Of a DNA stretch of 64,000 nt, positions 1-11,413 are shown piece after piece. A model generated the notes under the pieces. It searched no databases, had not been told where the DNA came from, and was given only the letters and a program-made list of their open reading frames with translations. A program made the translations under genes and the position numbers. Location of the stretch: positions 44,644-108,643 of the forward strand of contig NZ_BMRE01000027.1 of NCBI RefSeq assembly GCF_014648475.1, given 5' to 3'. The DNA is from Lentzea flava. GTDB lineage: Bacteria; Actinomycetota; Actinomycetes; Mycobacteriales; Pseudonocardiaceae. Within the stretch, counting starts at the first letter, position 1. Each line of letters opens with the position of its first letter.

Positions 1-115
1 TGAGCAGCGGCAGCAGGCCCTTCTGCACGTAGCGCAGGTACAGGCCGGAGAAGCTGATCTTCAGCAGCGCGCCGCCGAGCAGCACCAGCAGGATGTTCTG
101 GGTTTCCCGCCTCAC
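1..115 (-). CDS. TIGR03943 (DUF1980)-type membrane protein, 5' fragment
   Basis: Only the first 38 codons are inside the window; the gene runs off the left edge. The start is GTG at 115, sharing bases with the TGA of the upstream permease (GTGA), so the pair is translationally coupled. The fragment is one hydrophobic helix followed by LYLRYVQKGLLPLL, which resembles the N-terminus of the TIGR03943 (YcgQ-type) family. Members of that family are commonly encoded next to a DUF318-type permease, as here, and are thought to form a membrane complex with it whose substrate is not settled. The assignment rests on the fragment plus context. Confidence 0.65.
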   Translation of the reverse strand, partial: MRRETQNILLVLLGGALLKISFSGLYLRYVQKGLLPLL

Positions 116-1122
116 AACAGCACCACCCCTGTCGCCACGGCGCACAAGATCGCCACTACGAAGGTAGCCGGTGCGAACCGGAAGGCGAAGGACTTGCCGA
201 ACGCACCCGCCTGCAACGCGATCAGCTTCACGTCGACGGCGGGGCCGACGACCAGGAAGACCAGGCGCGGCAACAGCGGCAACGCCGAGAAGGCCACGGC
301 CACGAAGGCGTCGGCCTCCGAGCACAACGCCAGGATCACGGCCAGGAACGCCATCACCAGCACGCCCAGGACCAGCTGCCCGCCGAGCGTCTGCATCCAC
401 GCGACCGGCACGAACGTCTTGAACGCGGCGGCGAAGAGCCCGCCCAGCACCAGGAACCCACCGGCGTCCACGAGGTCGTGGCGCGCGCTCTCGGCGAAGA
501 CCGCCCACTTGTTGGTGCCGGGGTGATCGTGCAGACGGGCCAGAGCACGCTCAGCGATCCACTCCGCCTTGCCGAAGCGCACCCACAGCCAGCCCATGAC
601 CATCGCGGTCAGCAACGAGCCGACGAACCGCGCGACGACCATCATCGGGGTGTCGTTGAACGCCACCGCCGTCGCCACCAGCACGATCGGGTTCACCGCG
701 GGCGCCGCCAACAGGAACGTGAGCGCCACCGCGGGCGCCACGCCCTGCTGCATCAACCGTCGCGCGACCGGCACCGAAGCGCACTCGCAGCCCGGCAGCG
801 CCACGCCCGCGACACCGGCCACCGGCACGGCCAGCGCGGTCTTCGACGGCAGCAGCTTGCGCAGCACCGACGCCGGCACGAACGCCGCGATCGCACCGGA
901 GATCAGCACGCCCAGGACCAGGAACGGCATGGCCTGCACGCAGATCGCCACGAACACGGTCGAGGCCGTGCGCAGCTTCGGCACGTCGAGCAGGTCGACG
1001 AGCCGGGACTGGAAGAGCAGTGCGAGAACGAGGATCCCGCACAGCACCTCCAGCGACGTGATCTTCAGCCGAGGCGGGCCTGAGCGCCGCTTCGACGACC
1101 GGATCTCGCCGGTGATCGTCAT
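112..1122 (-). CDS. DUF318 / SO_0444-type integral membrane permease
   Basis: A 336-residue polytopic membrane protein of the permease family (DUF318) that includes ArsP and SO_0444-like efflux proteins. About eight hydrophobic segments are visible, with a conserved LPGCECASVPVARRL motif near residue 115; the two Cys in that motif are typical of the family and suggest metal or metalloid chemistry. A second half carries CSEADAFVAVAF. The start is ATG at 1122 (MTITGEIR), overlapping the upstream stop as ATGA; the open frame continues upstream but there it is only antisense-like shadow of the acidic gene. Downstream it overlaps the TIGR03943 partner. The transported substrate cannot be told from sequence. 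Confidence 0.85.
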   Translation of the reverse strand: MTITGEIRSSKRRSGPPRLKITSLEVLCGILVLALLFQSRLVDLLDVPKLRTASTVFVAICVQAMPFLVLGVLISGAIAAFVPASVLRKLLPSKTALAVPVAGVAGVALPGCECASVPVARRLMQQGVAPAVALTFLLAAPAVNPIVLVATAVAFNDTPMMVVARFVGSLLTAMVMGWLWVRFGKAEWIAERALARLHDHPGTNKWAVFAESARHDLVDAGGFLVLGGLFAAAFKTFVPVAWMQTLGGQLVLGVLVMAFLAVILALCSEADAFVAVAFSALPLLPRLVFLVVGPAVDVKLIALQAGAFGKSFAFRFAPATFVVAILCAVATGVVLL

Positions 1123-1559
1123 TCCGCGTCCGCGTCCAGGTCGAGCAGACGGCGGTAGGTGCGGGCCATGCCCTCGCGGATCTCCTCCGGCGACGGCGGC
1201 TCGGCGAACTCGGCCTCTTCTTCCTCGAGGTCCTCGTCGTCGTCGAAGTCGACGGGCGTGCCGTTGACCACGTCCTCGTCGTCTTCCTCTTCGAGGGCGG
1301 CCTCGCGGAGCTCCTCGATCGTGGCGGAGACGTCCTCGGCGCTCAGGGCGGGCAGCATCGGCTTCACGATGGCCAGCACGCCGCCCTCGGCGTCGTCCAG
1401 CGCCACCGCCTCGGCCAGCGCGACGGCGTGGTCGCGCTCGTACGGGCCGCAGATGAAGGAGTCCCACTCGTCGCCGCCCGACGGTTCGAACGTGACGGTC
1501 CACGGGAACTCGTTGACGTCCGAGTCCTCTTCCGGCTCGTAAATGATCACGCCACCCAT
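1119..1559 (-). CDS. acidic hypothetical protein, first gene of the permease operon
   Basis: 146 residues, strongly acidic, especially residues 88-125 where Glu and Asp dominate (ALEEEDDEDVV, DFDDDEDLEEEE). No signal peptide, membrane segment or catalytic motif is visible, and I do not recognise the family. An AAAGGA ribosome-binding site lies just upstream of the ATG at 1559. The stop overlaps the permease ATG, so it is the promoter-proximal member of a three-gene operon with the permease and the TIGR03943 partner. A role as soluble accessory or cation-binding partner would be a guess. Confidence 0.75.
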   Translation of the reverse strand: MGGVIIYEPEEDSDVNEFPWTVTFEPSGGDEWDSFICGPYERDHAVALAEAVALDDAEGGVLAIVKPMLPALSAEDVSATIEELREAALEEEDDEDVVNGTPVDFDDDEDLEEEEAEFAEPPSPEEIREGMARTYRRLLDLDADAE

Positions 1560-1572
1560 GGAAGGGTCCTTT

Positions 1573-1971
1573 CTAGGAAAAGCGGGAGAGGAGCTCGCCG
1601 CGCACCTGCGACGCGGTCGACACGACCAGCATGAGCAGCGTGCTCAGCGGTTCGGGCTTGAGGCCGTCCGCCGGGAACGCGTAGCGCAGCATCACGTCCG
1701 TGCCGCGCTCGGACGCGATGACACCGAGCGTGCCGAACAAGCCCTGACCAGCGCGTTCGGCGACCCACGTGGCCACGTCGCCGACCAGGTCCCACGCGAC
1801 GACGACCGTCAACGAGAGCACGGTCAGCCCCTCGGCGAGTTCCATGCCCTGCACGGCGCAGGGCACGTCGCCGTGGCGGAAGCTCAACGCGCCGTCGTCG
1901 TCCACCGAGACGTCGTGGAACATCTCCAGCGCCTTGCGCGCGGCCTCCAGCGCCTCACCGCTCGCGTTCAC
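1573..1971 (-). CDS. YbjN-like small hypothetical protein
   Basis: 132 residues starting at GTG 1971, chosen because GGAGG stands four bases upstream and because the codon overlaps the uppS stop (GTGA). Any longer frame would just be a shadow of uppS. The protein looks like a single alpha/beta domain (a helix, then strands around LTVLSLTVVVAWDL and a helical C-terminus), reminiscent of YbjN or type III secretion chaperone-like folds. No catalytic residues are evident. It is co-transcribed with uppS; a conserved partnership is not known to me. The fold call is tentative. Confidence 0.7.
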   Translation of the reverse strand: MNASGEALEAARKALEMFHDVSVDDDGALSFRHGDVPCAVQGMELAEGLTVLSLTVVVAWDLVGDVATWVAERAGQGLFGTLGVIASERGTDVMLRYAFPADGLKPEPLSTLLMLVVSTASQVRGELLSRFS

Positions 1972-2786
1972 GACACCTCCGATTCGGGCTTGTCGATCGC
2001 ACCACCGAAGCGGCGGTCGCGCTCGGCGAACTTCTCGACGGCGCGCCACAGGTCGCGGCGGTCGAAGTCGGGCCAGAGGATGTCCTGGAACACCAGCTCG
2101 GCGTACGCGGACTGCCACAGCATGAAGTTCGACGTGCGCTGCTCGCCCGACGGCCGGATGAACAGGTCCACGTCCGGCATCTCGGGCTGGTAGAGGTAGC
2201 GCGCGATGGTCTTCTCGTCGACCTTGTCCGGGTTGATCTGCCCAGCGGCGGCGAGACGGGCGATCTCGCGGGCGGCGTCACCGATCTCCGCGCGACCGCC
2301 GTAGTTGATGCACATCGCGAGGTTGAGCTGGTCGTTGTCGCGGGTGCGCTCCTCCGCGATCTCCAGCTCCTTGATGACGCTGCGCCACAACCGGGGCCGC
2401 CGACCGGCCCAGCGCACGCGCACGCCCAGCTCGTCGAGCTCGTCGGTGCGGTGGTGGATGACGTCGCGGGAGAAGCCCATGAGGAACCGGACCTCTTCCG
2501 GGCTGCGGCGCCAGTTCTCGGTGGAGAAGGCGTACAGCGACAGCCACTTCACGCCCATCTCGATCGCGCCCTTGGCGACCTCGACGACGACCTGCTCACC
2601 ACGCTTGTGGCCCTCGACCCGCGACAGTCCGCGCTGGTTGGCCCAGCGGCCGTTGCCGTCCATCACGATCGCGATGTGCTTCGGCACGAACTCGGCGGGG
2701 ATCGCCGGGGGCGTCGCGCCGGACGGGTGCGGCTCCGGCGGGCGCGGGACGCGCTTCTCGCGTTCGGAGCGGCGGCGACGCAGCAT
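1968..2786 (-). CDS. uppS: isoprenyl transferase (undecaprenyl/decaprenyl diphosphate synthase)
   Basis: Cis-prenyltransferase that condenses isopentenyl diphosphate onto an allylic primer to make the long polyprenyl diphosphate carrier of peptidoglycan and arabinogalactan synthesis. The family signature is present: IAIVMDGNGRWA holds the catalytic Asp and diphosphate-binding residues, followed by GHKRGEQ, YAFSTENWRR, the central RTRDND and the C-terminal DLFIRPSGEQRTSNF. The basic, Pro-rich N-terminus (MLRRRRSEREKRVPRPPEP) is typical of actinobacterial copies. Start taken at ATG 2786; ATG 2798 is an alternative, with the AGGAAGG site nearly touching it. Located next to recO and era as in Mycobacterium. 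Confidence 0.95.
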   Translation of the reverse strand: MLRRRRSEREKRVPRPPEPHPSGATPPAIPAEFVPKHIAIVMDGNGRWANQRGLSRVEGHKRGEQVVVEVAKGAIEMGVKWLSLYAFSTENWRRSPEEVRFLMGFSRDVIHHRTDELDELGVRVRWAGRRPRLWRSVIKELEIAEERTRDNDQLNLAMCINYGGRAEIGDAAREIARLAAAGQINPDKVDEKTIARYLYQPEMPDVDLFIRPSGEQRTSNFMLWQSAYAELVFQDILWPDFDRRDLWRAVEKFAERDRRFGGAIDKPESEVS

Positions 2787-2826
2787 GAGGCTCGGCATCC
2801 TTCCTGATGTTCGGGTGGCCGCCAGA

Positions 2827-3579
2827 TTAGCCGTCGTCCGGCTTGGCCTTGCGCTCGACCAGAGGCAACGATCGCAGCTGACGTTCGAGGTGCCACTGCA
2901 GGTGTGCCGCGACCAGGCCACTCGCGTCCCTGCGGGCGACGTGCGGGATCTCGTCGACCACGCCCCACTGGCCGTGCAGCAGCGCCGAGAGCAACGTCAG
3001 CGTGTCCGCGGACGGCGAGGCCGAGCCGGGCGGGCGGCAGTTCGGGCAGCACGTGCCACCGGCCTGGACGCTGAACGCCCGGTGCGGACCGGGAGTGCCG
3101 CACTTCGCGCACTCGTTGACCGCGGGCGCCCAACCGGCGAATGCCATGGCACGCATGAGGAACGCGTCCAGCAACAACGACGGATCACGTTCGGCGGCGG
3201 CCAACGCGCGCAGTGCGCCCGTGACGAGCAAATAGAGCCGCACGACCGGTTCGCCCTCTTCGGCGGTGAGGCGGTCAGCGGTTTCGAGGATCGCGCACGC
3301 GGCCGTGTAGCGCTGGTAGTCGTTGACGATGCCCACGCCGAACGCGTCCAGCGTCTGCACCTGGGTGATGATGTCGAGCGATCGGCCGGGGTGGAACTGC
3401 ACGTCGACGTGGCAGAACGGCTCCAGCCGCGCGCCGAACTTCGACGACGTGCGGCGCACGCCCTTCGCCACGGCACGGAGCTTGCCGTGCCGCTGGGTCA
3501 GGAAGGTGATGATCCGGTCCGCTTCACCGAGCTTCTGCACACGAAGCACGATGCCGGTGTCGCGGTACAAGTTGGCCAT
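2827..3579 (-). CDS. recO: DNA repair protein RecO
   Basis: 250-residue recombination mediator that loads RecA onto SSB-coated single-stranded DNA with RecR in the RecFOR pathway. The N-terminal OB-fold is recognisable from MANLYRDTGIVLRVQKLGEADRII and GKLRAVAKGVRRTSSKFGARL. The helical part carries a four-Cys zinc motif (CAKCG near residue 168 and CCPNC near 190). ATG at 3579 overlaps the TGA of era by one base (TGATG), so it is translated by coupling. The order era-recO-uppS is the standard actinobacterial arrangement. Confidence 0.95.
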   Translation of the reverse strand: MANLYRDTGIVLRVQKLGEADRIITFLTQRHGKLRAVAKGVRRTSSKFGARLEPFCHVDVQFHPGRSLDIITQVQTLDAFGVGIVNDYQRYTAACAILETADRLTAEEGEPVVRLYLLVTGALRALAAAERDPSLLLDAFLMRAMAFAGWAPAVNECAKCGTPGPHRAFSVQAGGTCCPNCRPPGSASPSADTLTLLSALLHGQWGVVDEIPHVARRDASGLVAAHLQWHLERQLRSLPLVERKAKPDDG

Positions 3580-4475
3580 CAGAATCCCAGGCGGCGCAAC
3601 TGTTTCGGATCGCGCTGCCAGTCCTTGGCGATCTTGATGTGCAGGTCCAGGTACACACGGGTGCCCAGGAGTGCCTCGATCTGCTTGCGCGCGGTCATGC
3701 CGACCTGCTTGAGCCGCTCGCCCCGGTGCCCCAGGATGATCGCCTTCTGCGACGGCCGTTCCACGAACACGAACGCGTGGATGTCGATCAGGTCGTCGCG
3801 GCCCTCGCGCGGCAGCATCTCCTCGACCACGACGGCGATCGAGTGCGGCAGCTCGTCGCGCACTCCCTCCAGCGCGGCCTCGCGGATCAGCTCGGCGACC
3901 AGGGTCTGCTCGGGCTCGTCGGTCAGGTCGCCGTCCGGGTACAGCGGCGGGCCCTCCGGCAGCTTCTGCAGCAGCAGGTCGCCCAGCTTGTCGACCTGGA
4001 AGCCGTCGACCGCGGACACCGGGATGATCTCGGCGAACTCCATCACCTTCTGCAGCGCGAGCAGCTGCTCCATCACCTGCTGCTGCGACACCAGGTCGGT
4101 CTTGGTGACGATGCCGACCACGGGCGTGCGCTTGGCGACCTTCTCGAGCTCGGCGGCGATGAACTTGTCGCCGGGGCCGACCTTCTGGTCCGCGGGCACG
4201 CAGAAGCCGACGACGTCGACCTCCGACCACGTCTCGCGCACCAGGTCGTTGAGCCGCTGGCCGAGCAGCGTGCGCGGCCGGTGCAGGCCGGGCGTGTCCA
4301 CCAGCACGAGCTGGCCGTCGGGGCGGTGCACGATGCCGCGGATCGTGTGGCGGGTGGTCTGCGGCTTGTTCGACGTGATGGCGACCTTCGTGCCCACCAG
4401 CGCGTTCGTCAGCGTCGACTTCCCTGCGTTCGGGCGTCCGACGAAACACGCGAACCCGGAGCGGTAACCATCCAT
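3579..4475 (-). CDS. era: GTPase Era
   Basis: 298-residue GTPase needed for 16S rRNA maturation and 30S assembly. G1 is GRPNAGKS (residues 13-20), G2 lies around QTTRHTIRG, G3 is DTPG, and G4 is TKTD, the Era variant of NKxD. The C-terminal KH domain has GHRGERLKQVGMTARKQIE, the RNA-binding helix pair. The length is normal for the family. It is followed by recO with a one-base overlap. Upstream it is separated by a terminator-like hairpin from a lectin gene that is not part of the usual neighbourhood, so era probably has its own promoter here or relies on readthrough. Confidence 0.96.
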   Translation of the reverse strand: MDGYRSGFACFVGRPNAGKSTLTNALVGTKVAITSNKPQTTRHTIRGIVHRPDGQLVLVDTPGLHRPRTLLGQRLNDLVRETWSEVDVVGFCVPADQKVGPGDKFIAAELEKVAKRTPVVGIVTKTDLVSQQQVMEQLLALQKVMEFAEIIPVSAVDGFQVDKLGDLLLQKLPEGPPLYPDGDLTDEPEQTLVAELIREAALEGVRDELPHSIAVVVEEMLPREGRDDLIDIHAFVFVERPSQKAIILGHRGERLKQVGMTARKQIEALLGTRVYLDLHIKIAKDWQRDPKQLRRLGF

Positions 4476-4490
4476 CAGTCCATTGTCCCT

Positions 4491-4520
4491 GGGACCGGCA
4501 ACGGGGTTGTCGCCGGTCCC
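4491..4520 (-). terminator. perfect 9-bp hairpin between lectin gene and era
   Basis: GGGACCGGC and GCCGGTCCC form a perfect 9-bp stem around a 12-nt loop, 16 nt past the lectin stop codon and just before the era start. No U tract follows, so it would be a weak or Rho-assisted terminator, or an mRNA-stabilising structure. Confidence 0.55.
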
Positions 4521-4536
4521 TCGATCTGCTATCCGA

Positions 4537-5481
4537 TCACGCCCACCACTTGTGGTAGAGCGCGTTGTCGGTGCCGATGACGAACGTGTCGATGCGGTTG
4601 TACGACCAGGAAACCGCCGCCGGGCCGGAGATCAGCCCACCGCCGAGCGACTCCCAGCCGGACCAGCCGCCGTCGTACCACTTGTGCCACATCGCGTTGT
4701 CCGTGCCGCGGACGAAGACGTCGAGCCGGCCGGAGGCCCAGGAGGAGGCGCCCGGTCCCGAGGTGAGCGTGCCGCCGAGGGACTCCCAGCCGGACCAGCC
4801 GTTCTGGTACCACTTGTGGTACAGCGCGTAGTCGGTGCCGCCGGCGAACACGTCGATGCGGCCCGGTCCCCACGAGACGGCCGCGGGGTAGGTCGTCAGG
4901 ACACCGCCCAGCGACTCCCAGCCGGACCAGCCGCCGTCGAACCACTTGTGCCAGAGCGCGTTGTCACTTCCGCGCCCGAACACGTCGAGTCGTCCGGCAC
5001 TCCACGAAGAAGCACCCGGCGCCGACGTCAAATAGCCGCCCAGGGATTCCCATCCGGACCAGCCAGACTGATACCACTTGTGCCAGAGCGCGTTGTCACT
5101 TCCGCGGCCGAACACGTCAATTCTTCCGTTGCTCCACGAAACAGCGGCCGGAGCGGACGTCAAATAGCCGCCGAGCGACTCCCAGCCGGACCAGCCGCCG
5201 TCGTACCACTTGTGCCACAGCGCGTGGTCCTGGCCGACGGCGAACACGTCGAGCCTGCCGGCCGCCCACGACGAGACCGCGGGTGCCGAGATCAGGTAGC
5301 CACCCAGCGACTCCCAGCCGGACCAGGCCTGCGTGGTGACACCACGCTCGTGGCCGACGATCATGCCGGTGAGCTTGTCGGTGGTGGCCGCGGCCCGGAC
5401 TTCCGCCTGGGCCGGTGCCGCCGCCACCGCACCGGCGAGCAGCAACGACAGCACAACGAGAACAGATCTGAGCTTTTTCAT
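4537..5481 (-). CDS. secreted PLL-like beta-propeller (lectin-type) protein
   Basis: 314 residues: a Sec signal peptide (MKKLRSVLVVLSLLLAGAVAAAPAQA) and six tandem blades of about 48 residues with the pattern WSGWESLGG...SW..GR.DVF..G.DNALWHKW. This is the repeat of PLL-like (DUF346) propellers, some of which bind fucose or O-methylated sugars at sites between blades. A sugar-binding extracellular role is therefore likely; no enzymatic residues are seen. ATG 5481 was preferred over ATG 5487 because GAGG sits six bases ahead of it. The gene interrupts the conserved block between era and the deaminase-fold gene and looks like an insertion there. Confidence 0.88.
   Translation of the reverse strand: MKKLRSVLVVLSLLLAGAVAAAPAQAEVRAAATTDKLTGMIVGHERGVTTQAWSGWESLGGYLISAPAVSSWAAGRLDVFAVGQDHALWHKWYDGGWSGWESLGGYLTSAPAAVSWSNGRIDVFGRGSDNALWHKWYQSGWSGWESLGGYLTSAPGASSWSAGRLDVFGRGSDNALWHKWFDGGWSGWESLGGVLTTYPAAVSWGPGRIDVFAGGTDYALYHKWYQNGWSGWESLGGTLTSGPGASSWASGRLDVFVRGTDNAMWHKWYDGGWSGWESLGGGLISGPAAVSWSYNRIDTFVIGTDNALYHKWWA
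4540..5325 (-). repeat. six tandem propeller blades (3 x two-blade unit)
   Basis: Six 44-48-residue repeats. Blades 1, 3 and 5 share SSW..GRLDVF and a DGG ending; blades 2, 4 and 6 share AAVSW...RIDxF, with Q-S/N-G endings in 2 and 4. The array therefore reads as three copies of a two-blade unit. DNA copies are diverged at third positions but still visibly repetitive. Confidence 0.8.
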
Positions 5482-5742
5482 GACCATCCTCGGGTTGGTC
5501 GCGAATTTTCTCCCCGCGGCCGAACCTAGGGCTGAATTGCACGCACGGTCAATCGTGCATTCAGATCACTTCCACGAATTCCGTATTTTGTGCCGCACGG
5601 AATTCAGTCCATTTGCAGTCAGGTCGCGCGAACGGGTCCTTCGCGGGGTCTTCCGGCACTGGTCCGCACGGGTGAACGGCGCGCAGGCTTGCGGCCGCGT
5701 CCCCCGCACTCCACTCGTAGGTCGAGCACAAGGAGATGCGAC

Positions 5743-6177
5743 ATGTCGAGAGAAGACCTCGAGCGCCTGAACGACGAAGGCATCGGCGCGTGGGACCGCC
5801 ACGACACCGACGGCTTCGTGAAGCTGCTGGCCGACGACTTCGTCTGGATCGACGACACGACCCCGGAACCGATGCGCACACGCGACGCGGCCCGCGCCTA
5901 CACGCAGGCCTGGTTCACCGCGTTCCCGGACATGCACATCCGCACGACCAACACGGTCTGCACCGACGACCAGATCGCCTGCGAACTCGAGTTCACCGGC
6001 ACCAACACCGGCACGCTCGCGATGGGCGGCATGGAGATCCCCCCGACCGGCAAGTCGGTCACCAGCCGGGGGACCTACTTCATGAAGTGCGAGAACGGCA
6101 AGATCACCGAGTTCCACACCCACCCCGACGCCGCGGGCATGATGATGCAGCTCGGGTTGATGGGAGCGCCCGCCTAA
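5743..6177 (+). CDS. SnoaL-like ester cyclase / NTF2-fold protein
   Basis: 144 residues with the cone-shaped NTF2-like fold of the SnoaL polyketide-cyclase-like family. Characteristic stretches are the N-terminal helix LERLNDEGIGAWDRHDTDGFVKLLADDFVW, TRDAARAYTQAWFTAFPDMH and the C-terminal GKITEFHTHPDAAGMMMQLG. Such proteins are small standalone enzymes or binding proteins, and the substrate cannot be inferred. AAGGAG stands seven bases upstream of ATG 5743. It is transcribed divergently from the lectin gene across a 261-bp AT-richer gap and its last four bases overlap the convergent deaminase-fold gene. Confidence 0.85.
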   Translation: MSREDLERLNDEGIGAWDRHDTDGFVKLLADDFVWIDDTTPEPMRTRDAARAYTQAWFTAFPDMHIRTTNTVCTDDQIACELEFTGTNTGTLAMGGMEIPPTGKSVTSRGTYFMKCENGKITEFHTHPDAAGMMMQLGLMGAPA

Positions 6178-6498
6178 AGCTGCTCGAGAACCTCGCCGGA
6201 GGCGTCCGCGAGGAACACCGGACCGGACGACGTGAGGTCGCGCACGGCGGCCAGCGACTCCGCGTCCACTGCGGACGCCTCGGTGACGACGACCGCCGCC
6301 TCCAGGCCCTCCGCACCGCTCGACACGGCGGCGGACACGGCGGCCTGCAGCGCGGTGAGCTTCAGCGACGGCAGCGCCACGGTGGACGCGTTGTACGTGC
6401 GGCCGTCGAGGTCGCGCACCGCCGCGCCCTCCGCGGCGCCGTTGCGGGCACGGACCGAGCGCGCGAGCGTGACGAGCTTGGCGTTCTCGGCGTCGAGC

Positions 6499-6518
<20 letters not shown>
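6174..6518 (-). CDS. cytidine deaminase-fold protein without catalytic motifs
   Basis: 114 residues. It sits exactly where Mycobacterium tuberculosis has Rv2365c, between the CNNM protein and era, and its strand/helix pattern fits a cytidine deaminase-like fold (AAVRDLDGRTYNAS, then a helix, then LEAAVVVTEAS). In true cytidine deaminases the segment after the NAS-like stretch carries C/H-A-E and a later PCxxC zinc site. Here that segment reads VALPSLKLTALQAAV and no Cys or His is present anywhere in the protein. It is therefore not a zinc deaminase. It overlaps the upstream CNNM gene by 20 bases, so it is coupled to it. Function unknown. Confidence 0.8.
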
Positions 6519-7803
<1,285 letters not shown>

Positions 7804-7808
7804 GCCCG

Positions 7809-8369
7809 TCAGTCTTCTTCGGGATGCTGGAGCGGCTTCTGCTCGTCCAGGCCGACCGCGCCGAGCACCTTGTCGTCCGCGCTGCGCTGGTGCGCCGCAC
7901 GCTCGGCCTCGTCCCGCGCGGTGCGGAAGTCCGCGAGGATGCGGTTCTGCAGCGTGAACATCTCGCGTTCCTCGGCGGGCTCGGCGTGGTCGTAGCCGAG
8001 CAGGTGCAGCACGCCGTGCACGGTCAGCAGGTGCAGCTCGTCCAGCAGGCCGTGGCCCGCCTTCTTGGCCTGGTCCTTGGCGAACGCCGGGCACAGCACG
8101 ATGTCCCCGAGCAGCGCGGGGCCGAGCCCGGCGGCGTCGGGCCGGCGCGCGGAGTCCAGCTCGTCCATGGGGAAGGCCATGACGTCCGTCGGCCCGGGCA
8201 GGTCCATCCAGCGCTCGTGCAGGTCGGCCATCACGTCCAGCTCGACGAGCAGGACGGACAGCTCGGCCAGCGGGCTCACGCCCATGCGGTCCAGCGCGAA
8301 GCGGGCGGCGGAGACGATGGAACCCTCGTCCACCGCGACGCCCGACTCGTTGGCGATCTCGATGCTCAC
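7809..8369 (-). CDS. ybeY: endoribonuclease YbeY
   Basis: 186-residue zinc-dependent endoribonuclease acting in 16S rRNA 3' processing and ribosome quality control. The catalytic zinc motif HxxxHxxxxxH is present as HGVLHLLGYDH (residues about 124-134), preceded by GDIVLCP and TDVMAFPMDE, which are also diagnostic. The start is GTG 8369 (SIEIANESGV), directly after the phoH stop at 8375. The C-terminal tail after EREMFTLQNRIL is about 45 residues longer than in the shortest homologues, which is common in actinobacteria. Confidence 0.94.
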   Translation of the reverse strand: MSIEIANESGVAVDEGSIVSAARFALDRMGVSPLAELSVLLVELDVMADLHERWMDLPGPTDVMAFPMDELDSARRPDAAGLGPALLGDIVLCPAFAKDQAKKAGHGLLDELHLLTVHGVLHLLGYDHAEPAEEREMFTLQNRILADFRTARDEAERAAHQRSADDKVLGAVGLDEQKPLQHPEED

Positions 8370-8374
8370 GGCGC

Positions 8375-10504
<2,130 letters not shown>

Positions 10505-10607
10505 GTGGCCCCGGCCTGCTTCCTGTCGCTCGGATCTGGTGGCGTCGATGCTAGTCCGGCCGAAAATGAGTGGCTACCGGATTGCTCACCGTGTGTGCTC
10601 ACCGGCT

Positions 10608-11399
10608 GTGGAGATCCGCAGGCTTGGCGTTGAGGACATACCCGAGTGCATGAAGCTCATCACGGACCGGGGTTGGGCGTGGACGCCCGCGCAGTGGGAG
10701 TTGATGCTCGAGCTGGGACCGGGGTGGGGCGCCTTCGACTCGACGGGGTTGCTCGGCACGACGCTGACGACGCCGTATCCCGAAATGCAGGCGATCAGCG
10801 GCGTCCTGGTCGCGTCGTGGGCAGGTCGCAGGGGCATCGGCACGCAACTGATGTCCAATATATTGGATATCGGGCCGTCGGTGCTGTACGCGACGTCGAT
10901 GGGTGAGCCGCTCTACGTCCGGCTCGGCTTTCACCCTGTCGGGGCCACCACCGAGTACCAGGGCGTGCTACCCGGCACTGCGCCCGGCGTGACGCGCGCG
11001 GCCACTCCTGCCGACGCCGACGACCTGGTGGCGCTCGACCGCGAGGTGAGCGGGTACACCCGGCCGTTGCTCTGGGAGCGGATGCTCGACCCGGCCACCC
11101 CGTACACGGTGCGGATGTCGGAGTCCGGCGCCATCGCCACCCGCCCGAATCCCACAGGCCTGACGATCGGCCCGCTGATCGCGCCATCCGCCTCGGCGGC
11201 GTGCGAGATGATCAGGGACGTGGCCGTCGACGCCGGTCGAGTCCGCGTGGACACGGACAACGCCGACGTTGGCGCGTTCCTGCTGGAGCAGGGTTTCGAG
11301 AAGCTCGGCGGCGGCTGCACGCTGATGGTGCGCGGCGCCGACGACGTGCCGGGAGACCGGTCCCGTTACTTCGCGCCCGCCTCACACGCGCTCGGATGA
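10608..11399 (+). CDS. GNAT family N-acetyltransferase (two-domain, Acetyltransf_18-like)
   Basis: 263 residues. The N-terminal half is a GNAT domain (VEIRRLGVEDIPECMKLI, then the acetyl-CoA pyrophosphate-binding loop SWAGRRGIGTQLM). The C-terminal half, GVTRAATPADADDLVALDREVSGYTRPLLWERML onward, resembles the second GNAT-like domain of Acetyltransf_18 proteins. The substrate is unknown. GTG 10608 was chosen because homologous proteins start at the strand V-E-I-R-R; an ATG at 10566 is possible, but neither has a clear ribosome-binding site. It diverges from phoH. A decayed copy of the same gene follows immediately. Confidence 0.8.
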   Translation: MEIRRLGVEDIPECMKLITDRGWAWTPAQWELMLELGPGWGAFDSTGLLGTTLTTPYPEMQAISGVLVASWAGRRGIGTQLMSNILDIGPSVLYATSMGEPLYVRLGFHPVGATTEYQGVLPGTAPGVTRAATPADADDLVALDREVSGYTRPLLWERMLDPATPYTVRMSESGAIATRPNPTGLTIGPLIAPSASAACEMIRDVAVDAGRVRVDTDNADVGAFLLEQGFEKLGGGCTLMVRGADDVPGDRSRYFAPASHALG

Positions 11400-11413
11400 T
11401 CTCTGGGGGACCG

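Noticed and set aside
2305..4467. Long open frame antisense to uppS, recO and era
   Set aside because: Its protein is rich in Arg, Ser and Thr with no domain, and the opposite strand encodes three complete conserved proteins; it is a GC-bias shadow.
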